From positions 13,162,001 through 13,226,000 of the forward strand of contig CM055613.1 of the NCBI GenBank assembly GCA_029379385.1: a stretch of DNA of 64,000 nt, written 5' to 3'. The position numbers and the translations under genes are program-made. The notes below the pieces were generated by a model. That model saw only the letters and a program-made list of their open reading frames with translations. It did no database searches and was not told where the DNA came from. Positions within the stretch are counted from its first letter, which is position 1. The number at the start of each line of letters is the position of its first letter. Shown piece by piece: positions 34,601 through 48,931 of the stretch. The DNA is from Quillaja saponaria (lineage: Eukaryota > Streptophyta > Magnoliopsida > Fabales > Quillajaceae).

Positions 34601-37600
34601 AGTTCATTACATGAGATTTGGATGAAAAAGATTTAGGTGTGAGAGAGCACATTGAATGCATAATTCATCTACATGGGGTGAAAACATAATTTTCAAGTTC
34701 ATTACTGAACAGTTACAAGTGATATAAAATGGATGATTCAGATTGAAATTTAAGTATTTAACTGTGAATAAGTCATCATGAGGATCGAGTACTTAATAAC
34801 TCATTTTTTGAATTGGGTATAAAATAACTCATCATTTCGAATATATATTAGTTGTCGCTTTTATTTCTTTCATTTTATGCTTGTCTTTTTGTTAAATTCA
34901 CATGGCAATTCTGAACAATACATGATTAATTCTTTTCTATCAACAAGATTGCAATCCCTTCTTTGGCAATTAAGAGAATTCAGAACAAAATACAAAAAGT
35001 TTAAGGAACAGACAGTTTACTATCTTCTTTGGATTATTTGAGAATTTGAGAGAGAGAAAGAGGAAAAGGAGGACTGGAGGAATGTCATAGTGTCATGTCA
35101 TGAGGACAGCATATTACAGAGGTGATGGCATGGGATGTCTCTGCAAAGGCAGGGTGTGCATGTTCGACCGCAAAGAAAATTGATGGTGAGAGAATATTGA
35201 GACAGATTGGGTTATTTTAATTAGTAGGATCTGGACAAAAATCACATATGCTAACACAGATAAAGGGGTGAAAGGGGCCGTGGTGTAATCATTCCATAGA
35301 GTTGGAGATCATTGGTAATCTCTCTTTTCTTCTTCCTAATTTTATGTAATCATGGTCTGCTTCAAAAAGAAATTAAACCCTCTTCTTCTTTTTTTAGGGT
35401 GTAATTCTGATGAGGGTATAATGGCCACCTAGCTACAGACAGAGACAAAATGAAATGATGTCCGTTGGCCATGGGGATCTCTTTTCTCCAACTCACAGCT
35501 TAAGGGCCAAACCGAAAAGGAAAAGCATTCATTTAAAACAAATTACTGAAATTCATAATTATTAAATAACTCAAATGGGTTCACTGCAAATTATGCTACT
35601 AGATATTATTCTTGTGGAACGTACTAATTGTGACATCACCACCACGTTAGCTTCACGCCAGCAGAAAAACATTGTTATTTACCTTTCTATTTATTTTTCT
35701 ACTTTTAAGATTTTCAATGATAAAGAATAAAGGATTTATTTTTTGACAACTTAATTAGGTAGCGTCTGGTTAATTCAAATCTTACAAGTCTTGTTAATAA
35801 CAAGTCATTCATATTGAGAATAAAAAATTTATGTAAATTTTATTTACATAATGATTTTACAAGTCTTATTATAATTCAAATCCACAAAATTAAAAAAAAG
35901 AACAAAATCTCTTTTATTATCAGATGAACTCTTAGATTTGAAATAAATTTAATTTTTTTGATTTTGGATCAATTTTTATTTTTGTAATATGTTATTTGTT
36001 ACATTAATTGTAAGTTTATCTACTGTTTTGGTCATTCGAGATTATATCAAAATTTTATTCTTCTATATATATGTTATAAATTAATAAAATAACCATACTT
36101 TGTATAAAAATAATAACATAATAAATTATTTTTATATATTACAACAAAAAAAATGGTCATTTTATCATTAAATTATTTAAAATTACTTTATTTATACAAA
36201 ACATGAGAATGTGAGAATATAACTTGATTGAAAAATTCTGAATCTTAGAGGATGAAATTGACTAAAAATATTTATGGAGAACTAAATTAAAAATTGAGAT
36301 AATCTTGAGGGATTAAAACAATAGTTAAACCTTAATTGTATCTAGATTAATCCTATATTTCTAGTTTTTATTTTAAGAAATTTGTTATTGTAATAGTACT
36401 TACAGCGATATCTTTATTTAACCTAAAGCTATGCACAAAAAGAAGTACTTCCTCTCATTCTAATTATCATATTTTTATGAATGGAATTTGATCCCTGATA
36501 CTCTTATAAGTTGAAACTTGAAAGCCTGACATTTTAGTACTACTAATGTTCATTTGGAAATTGTACACTTTTTAGAATATATTAAATATATTTAACAATT
36601 GACTAAATACATTTGGTAAAAGCATGAGACTTAAAACAAAAACATGGAACAAATTAACATGCATCGCCACCTAATTGGATGGAACCTAAGATTTTTATTT
36701 GAAATTAATTTTATAAATTCAATATGGGAAATTATCCTTTCCCTACTATGTTCAGGACTCAATTAGTCTTTCTTACAATCATATGGTATTTTAATTAGTA
36801 ATTATATTTCACTTGCATTGATAGTCTTTTTAATTAATGACAATATTACTTTTTAATCCCTTTCATAATTCATTCATTCACCCATGATCAGTAAATAAAA
36901 TTTATCATCATTTTTGTCTAATTAGACCACTAGTTGAAGTACAAAAAATACATAATTTTTTAATTATGGATATGGAAATTGTGAAATCAATACACATGAA
37001 CATGGTCCACAAATTCTGCCCCTTTAACAAAATAAAAAGGTTAAACATAATTATTAAGCTTAATTTATGGAAAATTAATGGTGGGTAGATGTGGGGTTGG
37101 GTTAGGTTTTAGAAAGTTAAATAGCAAAAGGGAAAATGAGGAAAGGTAATAAACTTTTTTCTGCAAAAAAGTCAAATAGGACCTCAGCTAGCTCCTCTTC
37201 AGTCCCTCATGTCCATCACAATGATATCTTCACCCAGATTCATCATCATTGTCCTCTGGTATTTTTTCTTTTTAAAACTTTGTGTTAAAATTCCACAAAA
37301 GAAAACATAGAAAGTGATATGAATCATGCCGTAATTCCTCTTTATCTCACTTGCTATATATTTTGATTACATTTCTCAATCTGCTCTATTATTGTGCACT
37401 CATCTTCACTTTTGCCCAATTTTTATTTTATTTAAAGAAACAAGAAGATACATGGAAGTTCTATGCAACTTTTAAGGCAGATAAACCCCAGGTACTATAC
37501 AACCATTTGTCGTGTATAGTTGACATCTATGTATTACAAACAGTAAAATTCCACTAAGTATAAAGGACAGGGAATTTTTCCAAGCTTTTTAGTACTAACG

Positions 37601-38102
37601 GAAACACAACCTGCAGCATATATTATTCCTAATACCAGACCACCAACGTTCTTTGAATGTGAACCAACTCCTTTGTAGTTAGTACGTAGTAGCTCTCTCT
37701 CTCCTCCTCCCCTAGTTTAATTAAGCTTAGACATTTAGCACATTTCATTTCCTAGTGGCAAGATGTTGTCTACGCCAATTTGTATCTATGTTAGATTAGT
37801 CTTTTCGATTAGATTAAAAATATATTATTGAGGAAAAATTAAAAAATTTATAAGAACTTATTAATTAACTCAGTTTTTACAATCTCTTTAAGATTTTAAA
37901 TTCAAAAGGTTAAGTAATATAATAGATATCTTTAACTATTAGACCAACTCTATAAGATTTTTATTTCATTTAATCACCAGCTAGTTACCCACTCTTCACA
38001 TGATCACTATATGATATGAGAATAGAACTTAAAGATTAATATTCTTGCATAGGGAAAGAAAGAGGGAGAGAGAGAGAGCAAAAAGGGAAAGTGGTTTGCC
38101 AT

Positions 38103-38108
38103 ATGTAA
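38103..38108 (+). promoter_or_regulatory. Start-stop upstream codon pair in probable WRKY13 leader
   Basis: ATGTAA 181 bp before the WRKY13 start codon, with no other ATG between. If the transcript starts upstream of it, this is a minimal start-stop uORF that could slow ribosomes. The transcription start is not known. Confidence 0.3.
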
Positions 38109-38244
38109 GTTATTGGTTACTTCCAAAGTCTCATTCTGGCTCTATTAATTCTTGTAGTTCGGGAGAAACCCTTGTTCATTATAAAGCTGTATCTCCTATA
38201 AAGGATCCAAGCTCCCTAGTTCTTGATCTTCTACACCCTTCAAG

Positions 38245-38250
<6 letters not shown>

Positions 38251-38288
<38 letters not shown>
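38251..38288. repeat. (GA)n microsatellite abutting the WRKY13 start codon
   Basis: About 19 GA units ending directly at ATG 38289, in the presumed 5' leader. A shorter purine-rich (GA) tract lies at 38053-38080. GA tracts in plant leaders bind GAGA-binding (BBR/BPC) factors; here that is inference. Confidence 0.85.
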
Positions 38289-38291
<3 letters not shown>

Positions 38292-40247
38292 TCAACTACA
38301 TCCCAAGCTATGCTTAACCAGCAGAGCTTGTTTGAGGAGCATGCACCTTCAGATCAGATGGGTTTCGTTCCTTTCCCACCAAACTTGACCTTCCCTAATT
38401 CTATGGGATGCTACCAATCTCTAAAAGCCTTTAATACCATGATTAATACTTCTCCTAATTCACTTTCATCTGATGCACCTTCCACTACTACAAATCTAAC
38501 AGAAACCCTACTTGCATCTGCCACAACAAAACCAAGGGAAGACTTCACTTGTAATTTGGGAGGAGCCCAACTTCTTTCCTTGCAAAGCTCAAGTGCAAAT
38601 CTCTGGTAAATTAATAATCAATAGCTTCTCCATATATTAATCATGTATGTGCTATGCATTTTACCCAATTTGGAATAAGGATGCATATACAAAATTTGCT
38701 TCTCTCCAAATTCCGACATGCTTATAACTATGAATATATATATGCAGTATCTCAAGTTTTTCTTTTTCTTTTTTGTACTAATTTAGGGCACGGGGAGAAC
38801 AATTGAGTGATTGTTTGAGCATTAAAAGAAGTAGAGGAGATGATCATCATATGCATGATCATAATCGTCATCTCGGGGTTCCTCATGCCATGAAGATGAA
38901 GAAGATTAAGGCAAGAAGGAAGGTGAGGGAGCCTAGGTTTTGCTTCAAGACCATGAGCGATGTGGATGTGTTAGATGATGGCTACAAATGGAGGAAGTAC
39001 GGACAAAAAGTGGTAAAGAACACTCAGCATCCCAGGTATTCATGATTTTTAACTTTGATTAATTATACTTTGCCCCAAACATGTATGCTATGTTCTCTCT
39101 CTCATTATTATTTAGCTTTATCATAAATCATTCACCTAGAAAAGAAAATTAATCAGCTTTACAAAGGCTCTATCCAGGAGATGCCCTTTATAGAGTGATA
39201 TAAATTAGTTATTGAAGTACATTACATCTGAATTAGAAAGAAAAAAATAAGTTAGATTGATCTCAATTAGAAGTTCAGCTATGAGTTTACAAAGGATATT
39301 CAAATTTAACTTAATTTGTAGGATTTCTTTTTTCTTCAGTATTCCACATTTTAATTTGAAAATGTGGAATATTGAAGTTTTATGATCTTGGGCTCATGTC
39401 CAAATTTCCTTTAATTATAAAAAGAAAAGAAAACTAAATTACAATATCGACAAGGAACTGCGTACTTTATTAATTAGTTGCCATATATATATATAAAGTT
39501 TATACCTTGAGATGCATTGTCTTGAAATCTAGATGGTCAGTCTATTGGGGCTTTTATGTCCATTGCAGTATAGTGCTAGTTACAGATCTAAACCATAGCT
39601 TTATAACTTTAAACTTTTGTTATGGAAGGTACAACTTGTAGGGCAGTACGAAAAATAAGATTGGGGAGATAAAACTCTGCAGTTACCACCGAGATATGAT
39701 CTTGGCTGGTTGAACCTTTTATGGGAATTGAGTCCCTAATATATTTTGTAGTTAGAACTAATAACTGGTTGTGGGAATGATTTTGATATATATAATCTAA
39801 ACCATAGCATTGTTTTTGGGTCAAAATATAAGTAACATCCTTGTGAGCAAATTGAAAAGAGATTGGAGGAGATGGATTAATGTCCAGCTGATCTAGAGTA
39901 CTGCTTTTGCGCTTGAACACCAGTCATGAGATGATATGCATTTTGTTTCTGTAACTCTCTCAAGCATGATTAATAAATACTGCAAAATAGAAAGCATGCA
40001 CTTTCTCATGACACATTCAAAAAGTTCATCCTGTTTTCAATTTTACTGAAAACATTGCGGATGTATTTGCAGGAGCTATTACCGGTGCACGCAAGATAAC
40101 TGTCGTGTTAAGAAACGAGTGGAGAGATTAGCAGAGGATCCGAGGATGGTGATAACAACATACGAAGGGAGACATGGACACTCTCCGTCAAATGATGTCG
40201 AAGACTCGCAAAACCATAACTCTCAGCTCAATAATTTCTTCTGGTAG
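38289..40247 (+). CDS. WRKY13: WRKY transcription factor, group IIc, WRKY13-like
   Basis: DNA-binding W-box transcription factor; WRKY13 of Arabidopsis promotes stem secondary wall formation. Exons 38289-38605, 38787-39035, 40073-40247; 246 residues. The N-terminal half is Ser/Thr/Asn-rich and likely disordered, with a conserved TETLLAS motif. A basic patch [20 protein letters not shown] (about 142-161) is a probable nuclear signal. The WRKY domain has WRKYGQK at 174-180 and a C-X4-C-X23-H-X-H zinc site (C194, C199, H223, H225), the group IIc pattern. The second intron splits the arginine in HPR-SYYRC, the conserved WRKY intron site. The C-terminal NNFFW and [13 protein letters not shown] resemble WRKY13 more than WRKY12. 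BRI1 as the next gene supports this. Intact. Confidence 0.93.
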
Positions 40248-43200
40248 CTAGTTTGTATTCACATACATTCATACTTATTTATAGAGTGTGGTTGTGTATG
40301 TTAAGTACATGTCATCCTGGAGTCCACCTTTTTGCTTCAAGAAACAAAAAATTTCAAGCTTCCAAGTTATAGTACATCACAGAAATGGCCAAGAGCTATT
40401 GCTGATTTGGTAGTTCATAAAGCCTTTGGTTAGTTGTTAGTTCAACTAGTAAAGGAACTGGACTTAGACTCATTCACATTACAATCATATATAGATCAAT
40501 TTTGCATGAATCTTCAGTTAGTTGTTAGTTCAACCAGTGAAGGAACTGGGCTTAAACTCGTTAACATTACAATCGTATATAGATTAATTTCGCATAAACC
40601 TTCATTTAGTTGTTAATTCAATTGGTAAAACAACCAGACTTAAACTCATTCACATTTCAATCGTATATGGATCAATTTCAAGTAGTAACAGCAGGTTGTT
40701 TATCCACTCGACCCTTATAAAAATGATGCTGCCACTTTCAAATGATGGCTAGTCAAATGTACTTTTGGGCCTTGTCAGTATTTGAATTACAAAGATCAAG
40801 CAGGGGGCCCAAGAGGCTAATAGTATTATAAATTGGGCTTCTGGATATTGAATTAGGAACTATTATCATTCCTTGGGAAATTGGGCTTTTTCACTACGGG
40901 CAGATACAAAATTTCTATTCATACGTACTTTCTCATAAAAATAAACATTTACATATAACATCGTTTTTTCCAATTTATAATTATTATTATTTTCAAAATA
41001 TTCATGTAGGCACATGGTGTAATGATAAATGAGTGATTCTTCCCCGTTTAAGATTGACAGATGAGCATCATTACTTGATCTTTAGAGATGGATACGATTT
41101 TAATTTTTTTTTATGATATATTTTTCATCTCTCCCCTAATTTCTAGGATGCCATACAAAGAATTTCAGAATCTATTTTTTGTATTTCCTCTTTTTGTCTC
41201 TTATTCCACACTACATCATAATCATACTACGTCATCGTTTTAACTAAAAATAAATAAAGAGAGTAGCTTTTCATTAATTTTTTACTTCTTTTGGTTAAAA
41301 AATATATACCTTTTTTTTCCCTCTCTTTATCATTCTTTGTTTGATTTTATTTTGTCTTCTTGGGAATCTTTAAAATTTGGAAAACAATTTCATTAATTCT
41401 AATAGTGGTTCATGAATATATGGAGAATCTTCTAGACAAATTCACTCACAAAAATGCTACTTGTACATAATTTTTTTTATTTAGATAAATTCAGGAGAGT
41501 TAATTATAAATTTTTTATAAGTAATTGATAAATTTATATCTTAAGTTATTACATTTATCAATTACTTACAAAAAGTAAAAATAAAAACCTACCACTAACT
41601 TTAATGAATTTATTTATGAGTAAAAAAAGTTATGTAAAAAAAATATATGCATATAGCATTAATATTCATTAATTTAATATCAATTTATAGAATTTTGAAT
41701 TTGAAAAATTATTGTAATGTCTTGTTAATGTTAATTTCTAAATATCTCGCTATTTGTGACATATGATGCAGGTCTTGTTTTTATCTTCCTGCACTATTTG
41801 AATAGTGTTCATTGTTAGTTTTTCATAAAATAAATATTTTCTTTTAAAAGTGCATAATGAGACAATCTACTTTTATATATTTTCAAAATTACCCTTCTTA
41901 GCTCTCAAATGGCTTATTTTTATAGCCCCAAAATCCAAAGAAAAAAAAAAAAAAATCCTTCTTATGCACATATTTTAATTATTATTATGTTAATTAATTA
42001 GTATTAGAGACAAAGTGACAAACTTTAAAAAGAAAAAGAAAAAAAGAAGGGAACATTGTCTATGCATCAAAGGAAGGATAAGACAAGCACGTGACACCCA
42101 CTAATTCATATTAATTATAGAATGAATATAAGTAAGCACGTCAAAAGGCGGGTCATCTACTCATCTACCTCGTAATTTAGGGAAACGACTTTATATATAC
42201 ATAGACCATAGAGCTTCCTTGAATTCGCACCCCCGTACGCCGGGGACCTCCACGTGGTCCCTCGTGACCCGCACGTTCAAACCCCGATTTCAAGGTTTTA
42301 CCAAATTATTTATTTTTTAAAAAAGAATATGATAAACCCTTATCCTATTAATTTGTTAAAAAATAGTTTTATAATGAGTAATATAAAATATTTTTAAAAC
42401 ATAATAAATTTTATAATTAGAAATTAAATATTTTATAGTAATAACTCAATATAATTGCATAAGATGAAAATTTAATAAATATTTTAAAAAATTGATATTT
42501 ATATATATATTTTTTTTATTATTAAGACAACATTTGAATTAACAATATATTTGATCGATTTAAAATATATTTAAATACTGTCTATGTAGAAAAAATAAAA
42601 AAAATTATAATATGTTGATGATGAGATTTTAATTTATGAATTAAAACAAATATTTTGAGATTATATAGAATCTCATGTTTGAAACGATATTTGGAATCAT
42701 GATTAAATCCTAAGTTCGAATTTACAGTTGGCAAATAATTATATTCTTTAAATTTATGATAGTCTGTGATATATGATTAATATAAATACTATAATAAGTT
42801 AGTATATATCTCTTCTAAAACTCAAACTTGAAATGAAAGAGATAATTTAATATTTATATATTTTTACAATGTGGAGAAGACATGAAACAATAAACTTGTA
42901 TAATTAATATTATTTAAAATATTATATAAATTTGTGGAAACTTTAAAAGTATAATATTTGAGAATTCTCATCGATTGGGGTTGAGAATTGCAGGTTAGCT
43001 CTGACCTCAAAATTAACATTTGCAACTTGGTGCATATATACAGATCATGACATAAACCCATTAAACTAGTAAACTAGTAGTACGTGATGGTTGTCTCTTT
43101 GTTGGCTGTAGCTGCAGGTTTCAAACGCAATGCTTTATTTTTTTTCTTGGCTTTTTGGTTGTTGGCCTTGGCCCTTGGAGGCATTTTTATTTTCTCCATG

Positions 43201-45306
43201 ACTATTTCATTGCCAGGATATACGATCCATAATTGAATGCTTAAAGGGGTCAAGATGCATGTTGAATGTAATTACTAGGATTTCAGACTCCTCCAATTCA
43301 AAGTTTTGAGTTTTCGGACTATACTAGAATTAGAGACAAATGTAATTTGAGAAGAAGAAAAAGTTAAATCTGTTATGTAATTTATAAACAATGAACAGTG
43401 TGATAAATCAAAATATTTCGATCCTTATAAGAAAAGAAAAAAAAGATAAGATTAGAAAATTAATTTTTAACAATAAAATCACTCTCCAATATTGATCTAT
43501 CATATTAAACTTAAATTTGACACATAAAATAGACTAACTACGATAATTAATAGTGTTTTTGGGCTAGCTGTGCAATAACATCACTGGCCTAATTCATAAT
43601 TCACATTCAAATTAGGACTTAATTATTTGAATGAGTTGCCTAATTAATTAAATAATGAATTTAAGATTTGTTTTAAAATGAAGTGCATGGCAGCAAGCAA
43701 GATTTGAATCTTAAGACTTCTCTTTTAGTAGACATTCAAAAGGTTTTATCTTAGAAGTTGTCCGGTGAATGTGGAACCCCAAAACGCAAAATATGGAATA
43801 ATTTATAAATGTAGTTGTTCTATATTACATATATGGCAAAGGTTTAATTAGTAATTTTCCTTGGTTCAAACCCCAAACACTAAGGAATAATTAATTAATT
43901 TATCTTAGTAATGCACATTATGTTGTTTGCTACCGGGTCAGAATGAGAAAACATATATTCTACAAGTACAACCTTATTTCTCTCAGACAAAAAAAAAAAT
44001 AAAAAAATTATTTAAGATTAAAATTAATTTTTTATTCATTAAATATAATTCAGATTAGTTTAAAATATCTTTAATCAAATCGAAAAACTAAATTAATCAG
44101 TGTCAAGTTTGCATTAGATTTTTGAGAATTCGTTATAGTTTTTCATAATTAAATTAGATAGTGAATGTCATAATTAGAAAATGTGATTTGATGTATGTTA
44201 AATTAATGAATTAAAGACGGAATAGATGAAAATTAATAATTACATGATAAGAAATTATTTAAATAATATGATAGTTCTAAATTTGATAAATACAGATACA
44301 TAATAAAATTTTATATAACTCATCTTAATTAGTTTAGAATTTAATTTTAATTGAGCTGAATAGTAATATTACAAAAGAAATATGCTATTTACCAAAAACA
44401 AAAACAAAGCAAAGATGTTCTAAGATCAATTTGGTGGAAAATTTGTATATGATGGCCTTACTCCCAAATTATCCAATTCAACGAAGATACTGAAGGGAAA
44501 TTAAAATTGAAAAGAAGCCCCGAAACAAATAATTATAATATATTAGAGGATCTTACTGGTCCAAAAAGGAGCAATAATTTTGGAAGCAGAAAAGAGATTT
44601 GATGAAAGCGGTAGTGTAACTTTGATGACCGACCCAAACAGATAGTTTCTTTTTCAATCCAAGCAGAAAATGGGTAGCCACTTTACTTAGTTATGCGAAG
44701 CACATACAGTCATACAGATAGCCAGCACATGAGGAAGGAAAAAGCTATTAGCAGGATGGGACTTTCCCAAATGAATATGAAGATGAAGTTGTGGCAATTT
44801 TTTTTACAAATATTATAGAGTTTTGTAATGATTCACTTATTAAGTACCAAAAAATACTCTGTGCACCTGGTCTGAGCAAAAGTTGCAGCATGAGAAAATG
44901 AAGAATGGAAACAAATCAAGCAACCTGAGGAAAGGGCCAAAAGAACCCTCCACTTAGTCACCATCAATGGGGAGACAGATGGAACAGCTTCTTTTAGGAA
45001 TAACATATATCTGAATCAAAAGTACTTCTACAAAAGATCTAGGAATTAAGCAGTGTTACAACAACTGAAACTCTGAAACTGTTTATATACACTTTATAAC
45101 ATGTTAAACAACTTTTATGTATACATAACAAGATTACATACATTGAATGGCTGAGACACAGGCAGTTCCTTCTGTTTTTCTTGTTTCAATTAAATTTGAA
45201 GTGGTAAAGAAGGGAAAAAAATTTGGTGGAGCTGATAATATAAAAATACCAACTCCTCCTCCCCCTTTCTTCTTTTCCCCAAAGAATTTCTTCTCGGACT
45301 TCCTGC
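40248..45306. other. Intergenic DNA between WRKY13 and BRI1 (convergent genes)
   Basis: 5 kb with no supported gene. Holds the WRKY13 3' untranslated region, an 88-bp tandem repeat (40430-40690), AT-rich DNA with many short direct repeats (41400-42900, 43980-44400), one small GC-rich island near 42225-42290 and the BRI1 3' end at the right. Confidence 0.6.
40430..40690. repeat. 88-bp tandem repeat, three copies, 180 bp after WRKY13
   Basis: Units begin at 40430, 40518 and 40606, each with TTAGTTGTTAGTTCAA, then AAAGGAACTGG-CTTA-ACTC, then CATTACAATCGTATATAGAT. Copies one and two are more alike than copy three. Lies just downstream of the WRKY13 stop. Confidence 0.85.
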
Positions 45307-48300
45307 CTACTGCTTGCTCAGTTCAGGGACTTCTTTTATGGTCATGTCTACCATTTCAATTGTACTGAAACTACCATCTTCAGTGGCTATGGTGGATTGG
45401 GAATCTAGCCCAGATCCTGCTTGGATTTCCTTAAACATCGCCATGACTTGAATCATTGTGGGACGTAGCCAAGGTCGATCATCCAAGCAAGCACAAGCAA
45501 CCTTTAAATGCTGCAAGAGCTCAATCTCAAGGGTAGGGTCCTCTTTCATGAGCTCTTGATCAAACACATCGCTAACTCTTAGTTTGGCATGTTGCTTTAC
45601 CCATCCCACAAGATTGTTGTCACCAAAATCAGCTGAATCTGTTGGCCGCCTTCCCGTTAGCAGCTCCAACAAAACTACGCCATAACTATAAACATCACCT
45701 TTAGTTGAACATCTAAAGCTCTGATAGTATTCAGGAGGGACATAGCCAGGCGTGCCTGCTAGTGTGCTCACGCTCAAATGGGTATCCATTGCACTCATAA
45801 GCCTAGCCATTCCAAAATCAGACACTCTGGCTTCCAAGTTTTCGTCAAGCAGGACATTGCTTGATTTCATGTCTCTGTGAATGATGTGTGGGATGCAATT
45901 GTGGTGAAGAAAAGCCAATCCTCTTGCAGCCCCAATGGCAATCTTCCTCCTCGCTGCCCAGTTCAGTTTGATCCCGGCCTTCCTCTGGTCATGTAAAACA
46001 TCTTCTAGGCTTCCGTATTTCATGTACTCGTAAACCAAGAGCCTTTCTTCTCCAACTTTGCAGTAGCCCAGAAGGGGAACCAAGTTCCTATGCTTGATTT
46101 TACCAATTGTTTCCATTTCAGCAGTAAATTCCCTATCTCCCTGTCCACTGATATGTATCAGCTTTTTTATGGCCACAATGCTGCCATCTTTCAACTGGGC
46201 TTTATATACATCACCAAAACCACCAGACCCAATAAGACTGTCATTGTGGAAGCCATTGGTAGCTTCAAGAAGATCTGCAAAAGTAAGCTTCCGGAGGGGC
46301 ATCTCAAAAGCTGAAAGATTGATACTAAGTGCTTCGCGAGCACTAGTTAGCTTCCAGCCGATATTGGCAGTTCCTGATTGAATATTGCTGTCAATGTAGA
46401 CAGCAAGGCTTGCTTCCTTCTTTTTCCTCCTTTTCTTAGCCTCAACGGAAATTAACATCACCCCAAAGATACAGAAAAGGGCAAACAACAATCCCATAGC
46501 CACACTCCCAGCAAGAGATGCTTCTCTCCTATGAGATTTCTGATGTTGAGCATTTGAGCTTGAAGCCAAGTCTGCTCCGCATTTAGGAAGAGGGTAACCA
46601 CAGAGGCCAGAATTATTCTGGAATTTGAAGGCCGGGAAAGTTTCAAACTGAGCAGATTCAGGAATAACTCCAGAGAGATAGTTATTTGACAAATCAATCT
46701 CAGTGAGCAATGATAGGCCAGTTAAGGCTTGTGGAATTGTTCCTTCAAGCTTATTGCTGGAGAGATCAAGAATGTTCATATTTTTACAGCTTCCAAGCTC
46801 ATGTGGGATTTCACCAGAGATATTATTATGACCCAAATGCAATACGTATAAGTAGTACATACTCCCAATCTCCTTTGGAATAGTACCAGATAGCATATTG
46901 TGTGAAATATCCAAAAAAATCATAGACCCATTATGGTTAAATGTTGGCTGAAGCTTACCTCCATAAACTCTTGTGAAGTTGCAGGGGTTCCTTGTTGAAA
47001 TTCTATTCAACAGCCCCTGTCTAATCCCTGCAAATTCCAGCAAATTCCCGGCACCGTGGCACTCCTTACTGCCGTCATTCTTGATATACACATACGTCTT
47101 CCCGCTGATAAAGTTAACAGCAATGTTGCCAGATTGCTTAAACAGCTGAGGAGGAATTGATCCACTCAGCAAATTTGTATTAAGATCCAACCACATCAAG
47201 CTATGACAATCTCCAAGTTCTGGTGGAATTTTCCCAGAAAACGAGTTGTTACTCAGCTTCAGTATTGCAAGATTCGACAACTTCCCGATCCATCCCGGAA
47301 TCTCCCCACTCAACTGGTTATTCGACAAGGAAATCCAATTCATATTAGTGCAGTTGCTTAAGCCTGAAGGAATTGTTCCAGTCAACTCATTGAAATCTAA
47401 AATCAAATTCTCCAGGGTTTGAATATACATTAGCTCTTGAGGGATTTCCCCATGAAGCTGGTTCAACCAAATGATCAAATCATGAAGCTTTGACAGTGAC
47501 CCCAAGCTAGAAGGAATGGTCCCCGTGAGGTAGTTAAAGCTTAAATCCAAGGAAACAAGCTCAGAACAGTTGCTGAGTGTAGGAGGAATAGAACCCGTGA
47601 ACTGGTTGTTCTGTAGGTATACCTCCTTCAGATTATTCCTAGGATTTTGACAAAGCTCTTTCGGAATTGACCCAGAGAAATTATTGGAACTCAGATCCAA
47701 TGACTCCAAATTCACGAGCTTTGACAAAGTTTCAGGCAAAGTACCCGTGAAATTATTGAATGAAAGAGCAAGCTTTTTCAAACTACTCATTTTCATGAAA
47801 ACATCTATTGGCAATTCACCAGAGAATTTGTTGATAGAAATGTCAAAGGATTCCAATGAAGAACAAGAGCTTAAAGCAGTAGGGACGGTACTGGTCAGAT
47901 TATTAGAGGAAAGATCGAGTACGGCCAGGTTGGAGCAAGCATAGGCAAGCCAGACAGGAATCTGACCTTGAAAATTGTTGTCAGCCAGCGAAAGGAACCG
48001 TAGATTTCCGGTGGGAAGTGCCGGAATCGGACCCGAAAACTGGTTGATTGAAAGGTTCAAGTGGTTGAGCTGGTTACAAGCAGAGAAGGCATGACCAATG
48101 TCGCTTAAATACTTGTTGGCAGAGATGTCAAGGTACTCTAAAGCCAAACAATCGCCAAATGAAGGAATACCCACAGACAAATTGTTGGATGAAAGGTCCA
48201 AATGTTGCAGGTTCTTGCAATTGGAGAAATCAATTTCTCCGGTGACTTTGTTTCCTTTCAGCGCCAGGTGCTGCAACTCATTGCAGCCAGGTGATAAGAT

Positions 48301-48897
48301 CCAAGGCACAACGTTTGGACCCAAAATCTTATTGAAAGAAAGATCAAGAACCTGGAAATTTAGCTTCAACCCAGATGAATCTTTCACCGGGAAATCAAGA
48401 TAATTGCTAGAAATATTGAGAAATTTCAAGCTGGAACAAGAACCCAGATTAGAAATTTCTGACACAGAGCCAGACAAGCTGTTCCCAGATAGATCTATGG
48501 TGCTTAATAAGGGGCTACACTTGGACCTAGGTGGGAAACTAATTGTACCTGAAAGATTAGTGGATTTCAAAGAAAGGATTTCCAAGTGGTCAAGTGTGAG
48601 AAGAAGGGCAGATACAACACTGAAATTTGTATTCAAAGGGATGAAGCTGAGGTCTATGGATGAAACCTGGGTTTCCTTGCAGGAAATACCAGAAAACGAA
48701 CATGGGTTTTGATTTGGAAGCCAGTTCTGTAGAACAGCTGGGTTGGGGAGAGTAGCTTTGAAGTTGATCAGTTGCAGGCTACCATCTCTTAAAGGTGAAG
48801 AAGCAGAGGAAGTTAGTTCAGGTTGGAGTGAAAGGAAGGTGAGGGAAAATAAGAGGAACAGAGAACGGTAATTGTTAATGGCATATAGGGGTTTCAT
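45307..48897 (-). CDS. BRI1: Brassinosteroid receptor kinase BRI1
   Basis: Plasma-membrane LRR receptor kinase that binds brassinosteroids and, with BAK1/SERK partners, starts the BR signal. Intronless, 1196 residues, the same length as Arabidopsis BRI1. Signal peptide about 1-31; N-terminal cysteine pair ([10 protein letters not shown]); about 25 LRRs; island domain at about 589-657 with [18 protein letters not shown]-terminal cysteine pair ([11 protein letters not shown]); membrane segment about 795-818; kinase from about 880. Kinase residues are all present: glycine loop [11 protein letters not shown] 890-900, Lys 911 in VAIKK, HRD with Asp 1009, DFG, and the activation loop [19 protein letters not shown]. 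The tail keeps Ser/Thr-rich [32 protein letters not shown] 48897 is the first in-frame ATG; the open frame extends to 49038 only without an ATG. Looks fully functional. Confidence 0.98.
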   Translation of the reverse strand: MKPLYAINNYRSLFLLFSLTFLSLQPELTSSASSPLRDGSLQLINFKATLPNPAVLQNWLPNQNPCSFSGISCKETQVSSIDLSFIPLNTNFSVVSALLLTLDHLEILSLKSTNLSGTISFPPRSKCSPLLSTIDLSGNSLSGSVSEISNLGSCSSLKFLNISSNYLDFPVKDSSGLKLNFQVLDLSFNKILGPNVVPWILSPGCNELQHLALKGNKVTGEIDFSNCKNLQHLDLSSNNLSVGIPSFGDCLALEYLDISANKYLSDIGHAFSACNQLNHLNLSINQFSGPIPALPTGNLRFLSLADNNFQGQIPVWLAYACSNLAVLDLSSNNLTSTVPTALSSCSSLESFDISINKFSGELPIDVFMKMSSLKKLALSFNNFTGTLPETLSKLVNLESLDLSSNNFSGSIPKELCQNPRNNLKEVYLQNNQFTGSIPPTLSNCSELVSLDLSFNYLTGTIPSSLGSLSKLHDLIIWLNQLHGEIPQELMYIQTLENLILDFNELTGTIPSGLSNCTNMNWISLSNNQLSGEIPGWIGKLSNLAILKLSNNSFSGKIPPELGDCHSLMWLDLNTNLLSGSIPPQLFKQSGNIAVNFISGKTYVYIKNDGSKECHGAGNLLEFAGIRQGLLNRISTRNPCNFTRVYGGKLQPTFNHNGSMIFLDISHNMLSGTIPKEIGSMYYLYVLHLGHNNISGEIPHELGSCKNMNILDLSSNKLEGTIPQALTGLSLLTEIDLSNNYLSGVIPESAQFETFPAFKFQNNSGLCGYPLPKCGADLASSSNAQHQKSHRREASLAGSVAMGLLFALFCIFGVMLISVEAKKRRKKKEASLAVYIDSNIQSGTANIGWKLTSAREALSINLSAFEMPLRKLTFADLLEATNGFHNDSLIGSGGFGDVYKAQLKDGSIVAIKKLIHISGQGDREFTAEMETIGKIKHRNLVPLLGYCKVGEERLLVYEYMKYGSLEDVLHDQRKAGIKLNWAARRKIAIGAARGLAFLHHNCIPHIIHRDMKSSNVLLDENLEARVSDFGMARLMSAMDTHLSVSTLAGTPGYVPPEYYQSFRCSTKGDVYSYGVVLLELLTGRRPTDSADFGDNNLVGWVKQHAKLRVSDVFDQELMKEDPTLEIELLQHLKVACACLDDRPWLRPTMIQVMAMFKEIQAGSGLDSQSTIATEDGSFSTIEMVDMTIKEVPELSKQ

Positions 48898-48931
48898 CTT
48901 CTGAGGGTCCGTTGAGAAAATGGTGGTATTT

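Larger units (their letters stand above)
28534..38288. other. Gene-poor DNA between the hAT element and WRKY13
   Basis: Nearly 10 kb with no gene I can support. It holds the repeats listed separately (28956-29140, 29388-30420, 30737-30804, 31279-31490, 33763-34600), an (AT)n run near 32579-32594 and AT-rich DNA elsewhere. The last 1-2 kb before 38289 is presumably the WRKY13 promoter and leader. Confidence 0.6.

Noticed and set aside
38045..38317. 90-codon frame overlapping the WRKY13 start
   Set aside because: It begins with TTG, not ATG, and much of it is the GA repeat read as Arg-Glu.
46090..48712. Several plus-strand frames of 70-100 codons
   Set aside because: They are antisense shadows of the BRI1 LRR and kinase repeats.
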